Assembly (NCBI RefSeq): GCF_016598485.1 | Contig: NZ_JAEMUW010000013.1 | Location: 124,001-188,000, forward strand | Source: Micromonospora coerulea | Lineage (GTDB): Bacteria; Actinomycetota; Actinomycetes; Mycobacteriales; Micromonosporaceae | Length of the DNA stretch: 64,000 nt | Direction: 5' to 3' | Shown here: positions 61,292 through 64,000 of the stretch, one piece after another | Position numbering within the stretch: the stretch's first letter is position 1 | How the letters are laid out: the number at the start of each line of letters is the position of its first letter | The notes under the pieces: model-generated | The model's database searches: none | The model's input: the letters and a program-made list of their open reading frames with translations, nothing else | What the model was told of the DNA's origin: nothing | Made by a program: the position numbers and the translations under genes

Positions 61292-61378
61292 CCCCGCGCC
61301 GGCACCCACCGGGTCCGGGGCCGGTGGGCGTCGGCGCAGCGGGGTGGCCGGCCGGGCCGGCGGCGGCGGACCCGGCGG

Positions 61379-62239
61379 TCAGCTCACCGTGGTGCCGGTG
61401 GGCATCTCCACGGAGAGCCAGATCGGCTGCCAGTCGGCCATCTCGTGGTAGCGGCGCAGCTCGGCCAGGCCGGCGACCGACCCGCTCCACGCGCCGTACG
61501 GCGGGTTGCCCTCGTCGAAGCCGCTCTGCACGAAGGTGAGCTTCGTCTTTCCGCCGGACTCGGCCAGCTCCCAGGTGCTGACCCCGACTGGTCCCCAGTC
61601 GACGGACATCTTCCGGCCGGGCTCCAGGTCGACCACCTTGGCCGCGTGCCCGGACTCGAAGCCGCCCATGGCGTACCGGCCGCCGACCCAGGGCTCGATG
61701 CCGATCGGGTACCCGAACCAGGCGCTGGCCTGCGCCGAGTCGGTCAGCGACTCCCACACCCGGTCCACCGGCGCGGCGATGGTCAGCTCGCCGCGCAGGT
61801 CGGCGGAGGTGAAGTCGGTGCGCGGCAGCAGCGGCCGGCCCTCCAGGTGGGCGGCAAGGTTGGCGATCCCCAGGGCCCAGAAGGTCTGCAGGACGCCGCG
61901 GATGCTGCTGCCGCTCATCGCCTCGGCGAAGTCGAAGTGGCTCTGCCGCAGGGTGAGCACGGTGGTCCCGTCCTCCGGCGTCAGCTCGAACTCGGTGGTG
62001 GTCTCGACACCGTCCAGCGGCCAGGCGAAGCGCAGTATGTGCGCGTCGACGTGGAGCAGCCGCTGGTGCGGCGCGTCGCCCTCGGGGGTGAAGCGTCCCC
62101 AGAACGCGTACCGCTCCGGCAGCTCGACCTCGGCGTGCTCGGCCAGCCAGACGCGCAGCTCGGCCGGGTCGGTCAGGGCGCGGCGGACGGCCTCAGCCGG
62201 CGCGGCCAGCCGGGCCCGCACGGTCAGCAGGTCACTCAT
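61379..62239 (-). CDS. Double SRPBCC (AHSA1-like) domain protein
   Basis: 286 residues. Two START-like domains follow one another: LLTVRARLAAPAEAVRRALT DPAELRVWLAEHAEVELP, and from about residue 150, LTIAAPVDRVWESLTDSAQA SAWFGYPIG. This is the usual partner of a small ArsR-type regulator, and its start overlaps the stop of that gene by 8 bases. It probably binds a hydrophobic ligand. Confidence 0.9.
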   Translation of the reverse strand: MSDLLTVRARLAAPAEAVRRALTDPAELRVWLAEHAEVELPERYAFWGRFTPEGDAPHQRLLHVDAHILRFAWPLDGVETTTEFELTPEDGTTVLTLRQSHFDFAEAMSGSSIRGVLQTFWALGIANLAAHLEGRPLLPRTDFTSADLRGELTIAAPVDRVWESLTDSAQASAWFGYPIGIEPWVGGRYAMGGFESGHAAKVVDLEPGRKMSVDWGPVGVSTWELAESGGKTKLTFVQSGFDEGNPPYGAWSGSVAGLAELRRYHEMADWQPIWLSVEMPTGTTVS

Positions 62240-62792
62240 GGTTGTCGCCTTTCGGATAGCAGGCCACGGCGAGCTTGAAGGCGTCCCCCTCGGTGCCCCC
62301 GTAGCGGGTGAACAGGTCCTGCAGCGTCGACTGCAGGTCGTGCAGGAACTCCTGGCGCCGCTCGACGGGCACCCGGATCTCGCCGGAGACGCCGATGGAC
62401 GGCAGCTCCGGCGCGGTGCGGTCGAGCGCCGCGACGTCGGCCTGGACCTCCTCCATCAGGTCGAGCAGGTAGCCCAGGCTCAGCTCGTCCCGGGCCCGGC
62501 GCAGCCCGCCGATCCGCCCGACCAGCCGCGGCGAGAGCCAGTACGACCGGGCGGCGGCCTGGTAGATGCCCTCGCTGATGCCGCGCACCTTGCGGGTGGC
62601 GACCTGCTCGACCAGGCCGGCCGCCGCGAGCTGCTTGACGTGGTAGTAGACGCGCTGCGGGGTCTGCTCCAGCAGGGCGGCGACCTCGGTGCAGGTGCGT
62701 GGCTCGGCCAGTTGCCGCAGCACCTCCACGCGCTGCGGCTTCAGCAGGGCCTCGGCCTGCTCGATCTGCTCCAGGTACAGGACATCTCTCAT
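62232..62792 (-). CDS. ArsR-type winged-helix regulator
   Basis: About 186 residues from ATG 62792 (MRDVLYLEQIEQAEALLKPQ); an ATG at 62816 would start inside the operator. The HTH is RVEVLRQLAEPRTCTEVAAL LEQTPQRVYYHVKQLAAAGL. There are no metal-binding CxC motifs. It should repress this gene and the SRPBCC gene through the palindrome just upstream. Confidence 0.9.
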   Translation of the reverse strand: MRDVLYLEQIEQAEALLKPQRVEVLRQLAEPRTCTEVAALLEQTPQRVYYHVKQLAAAGLVEQVATRKVRGISEGIYQAAARSYWLSPRLVGRIGGLRRARDELSLGYLLDLMEEVQADVAALDRTAPELPSIGVSGEIRVPVERRQEFLHDLQSTLQDLFTRYGGTEGDAFKLAVACYPKGDNHE

Positions 62793-62803
62793 GGCAAAAT
62801 CAG

Positions 62804-62817
62804 TTTGTACGTACAAA
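62804..62817 (-). promoter_or_regulatory. Perfect palindromic operator TTTGTACGTACAAA in the ArsR promoter
   Basis: A 14-bp perfect palindrome lies 12 bases upstream of the ATG at 62792. On the minus strand TTGACA (62830-62825) stands 7 bases before it, so the palindrome covers the spacer and -10 region. Repressor binding would block RNA polymerase directly. Confidence 0.8.
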
Positions 62818-62885
62818 ACTTCTTTGTCAATGGTTTCGACGAAAGGCCGCGCGGGTCGCGCGGCCTCTCGTGCGGCGAAGCGTCG

Positions 62886-63830
62886 TTACCGCAACGGCAA
62901 CAGGTGGGCAGGCCGGTTGACCTTCACCGGCATGCCGTAGTCGGACAGCTCGATGACGACCTGGAGGTGGTAGGTGAATCTGCGGCCGTGGATGTTCGTC
63001 CGTGGCGCGCGGTCGTAGGACACCTTCGCGATCCGGTTGTCCGCGCCGATCGTCACGTCGCCGACGAAGTTGTCGGCGAGGATCTCGTCGGAGACGTTCT
63101 TCAGCGTCAACTGGAAGTGGTAGACCCCGGGGGCCTTCTCCGTGACCGTGGCGCCGGCCTGGCCCAGCACCCGGAACAGCTCCTCCGGGCTCGCCGAGGC
63201 ACCCAGGCTGCCGCCCATCGCCGAGTCGAAGTCGAGGTGGTCATGGCTGCCCTTCTCCCGCGCCCACACGAGCTTCCCGCTGTCCGGATCCGTGCCGTCC
63301 AGGGCAGCGCGGTACCGGACGCCGTTGATCAGCTTCTCGGCCGAAAAGCCCGACACGATCGCGGGACGCAACTGCCCCTCGTAGGGCGAGTTCCAGTAGC
63401 CGGTGGCGGTCGCCGGGTCGAAGGCGCCCTCGGTGACCCACGTCGTGGCCTGCGGCGCCGGCAGCTCCCCGGGCTTGGCCGGCTTGTCCTTCGCGGCGGT
63501 GGTGACCTTCACCCGGTAACTGATGTTCTGGCTGGCCGCCGCGGCAGCGGCGAGCCGCATCTGGGGCGTGTCGGCGACCGTCGCCGTGGGGCCGACCGCG
63601 ACCGGCGCCGGCGAGCCGCCGCTGCCGGCCGGAGCACCGCCGCCCACGGTCACCACCGCGGCCAGCGCCCCGACCACCCCGACCACGCCAGCGGTGTACG
63701 CGGTGCGGTGCAGGGCGGTGCGCCGCCGGTGGCGTCGGGCGGCCTCCCCCAGCACATCCCGGGTGAGCGCCAGGCCGGCGACCTCGTCCCGCATCCCGGC
63801 GGTCAGCTGATCTTCAAGGTCCGTGGTCAT
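62886..63830 (-). CDS. Membrane-anchored protein co-encoded with SigE-type sigma factor
   Basis: 314 residues. A cytoplasmic N-terminus (MTTDLEDQLTAGMRDEVAGL) precedes one TM helix (TAYTAGVVGVVGALAAVVTV, about residues 43-62), then an Ala/Gly-rich linker and an extracytoplasmic beta-rich domain (VKVTTAAKDK; FHFQLTL-like YHFQLTLKNVSDEILADNF; YHLQVVIELSDYGMPVKVN). ATG 63830 overlaps the sigma stop (ATGA). The position suggests an anti-sigma or sensor role, but no anti-sigma signature (HxxxCxxC) is present. Confidence 0.8.
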   Translation of the reverse strand: MTTDLEDQLTAGMRDEVAGLALTRDVLGEAARRHRRRTALHRTAYTAGVVGVVGALAAVVTVGGGAPAGSGGSPAPVAVGPTATVADTPQMRLAAAAAASQNISYRVKVTTAAKDKPAKPGELPAPQATTWVTEGAFDPATATGYWNSPYEGQLRPAIVSGFSAEKLINGVRYRAALDGTDPDSGKLVWAREKGSHDHLDFDSAMGGSLGASASPEELFRVLGQAGATVTEKAPGVYHFQLTLKNVSDEILADNFVGDVTIGADNRIAKVSYDRAPRTNIHGRRFTYHLQVVIELSDYGMPVKVNRPAHLLPLR

Positions 63831-64000
63831 CCCACTGCTCCGTTCATACCTGCGTCCTCGAGCGCCCAGTCGGCCGTGAGCTGGCGTAACCGGGTGAGCC
63901 CCCGGGAGGCGGACGACTTGACGGTGCCGACCGAGCAGCCGAGCAGCTCGGCGGCTTCCGCCTCGCTGAACTGCTCCCAGTAGCGGAGTACCAGCACGGC
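63827..64000 (-). CDS. SigE-family ECF sigma factor, 5' part beyond the window
   Basis: The last 57 codons are visible and read AVLVLRYWEQFSEAEAAELL, GCSVGTVKSSASRGLTRLRQ, LTADWALEDA and stop. This is region 4 of a SigE-type (Streptomyces SigE family) sigma-70 factor. The gene is coupled to the membrane protein downstream by ATGA. Region 2 lies outside the window. Confidence 0.9.
   Translation of the reverse strand, partial: AVLVLRYWEQFSEAEAAELLGCSVGTVKSSASRGLTRLRQLTADWALEDAGMNGAVG

Noticed and set aside
1..64000. tRNA, rRNA or CRISPR array
   Set aside because: Looked for T-loop and rRNA-like stretches and for regularly spaced repeats; saw none I could support.

Overview
The window is GC-rich (about 70% G+C), has many GTG starts and ATGA/GTGA gene overlaps, and carries F420-type oxidoreductases, ECF42 sigma factors, a TipAS-type MerR regulator and many membrane or lipoprotein genes of unknown function. 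This points to an actinomycete, most likely Micromonosporaceae (Micromonospora-like); that placement is inference. I saw no rRNA, tRNA or CRISPR array.

Left part (1-9.3 kb) is a defence-type region. A RecQ-like helicase cut by the window edge and an SNF2-like helicase form an ATGA-coupled pair on the minus strand and look like DpdF and DpdE, restriction-side proteins of 7-deazaguanine DNA systems. Divergent from them is a phospholipase-D/SF2 helicase with a DUF3427 tail, followed by a probably frameshifted small membrane gene.

9.3-22.5 kb: a LuxR-type two-component system (RR and HK) is divergent from an MMPL transporter. A 6.5-kb stretch follows, bounded by two direct copies of an MMPL 3' end, about 305 bp each and about 95% identical. 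Inside are a GmrSD-like DUF262/DUF1524 nuclease and a tight HhH-glycosylase-like / B12 radical SAM / thymidylate-kinase-like / CYTH cluster, flanked by two separated pieces of a second DUF3427 helicase. A second, intact MMPL gene closes the region. A 39-bp perfect direct repeat from the 3' end of the RR gene lies on both sides of the whole 13 kb. The HhH-rSAM-kinase-CYTH-nuclease cassette is my best candidate for an undescribed system.

22.5-33.3 kb is a patchwork of duplications. It has two copies of a lipoprotein / F420-type oxidoreductase block, split remnants of a DDN-type nitroreductase around a fatty-acid-hydroxylase gene, and a second RR fragment. Two members of a four-member family (PH-like core, one TM helix, Pro/Thr linker, six-cysteine ectodomain) lie here; the other two are at 44-47 kb. 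One member heads an ECF42 sigma / DUF998 / YCII operon.

33.4-50.7 kb holds ordinary accessory genes: a membrane protein / XRE / alcohol dehydrogenase operon with a palindromic operator, a muconolactone-isomerase/SnoaL fusion, an SDR lacking its catalytic Tyr and Lys, a dehalogenase-like hydrolase, an AbiEi-like antitoxin without an intact toxin, an AraC-GyrI regulator, an APH-like kinase, a DUF2637 gene left from an integrative element, and a gluconate kinase/permease pair.

50.7-64 kb: a TipAS MerR regulator with a probable operator, a GGDEF-EAL protein, an ATGA-coupled MFS / Cas4-like Fe-S nuclease / unknown-protein operon, a zinc-ribbon protein, a second YCII-ECF42 module, an ArsR-SRPBCC pair with a perfect palindromic operator, and a SigE-family sigma factor with a downstream membrane protein cut by the right edge.
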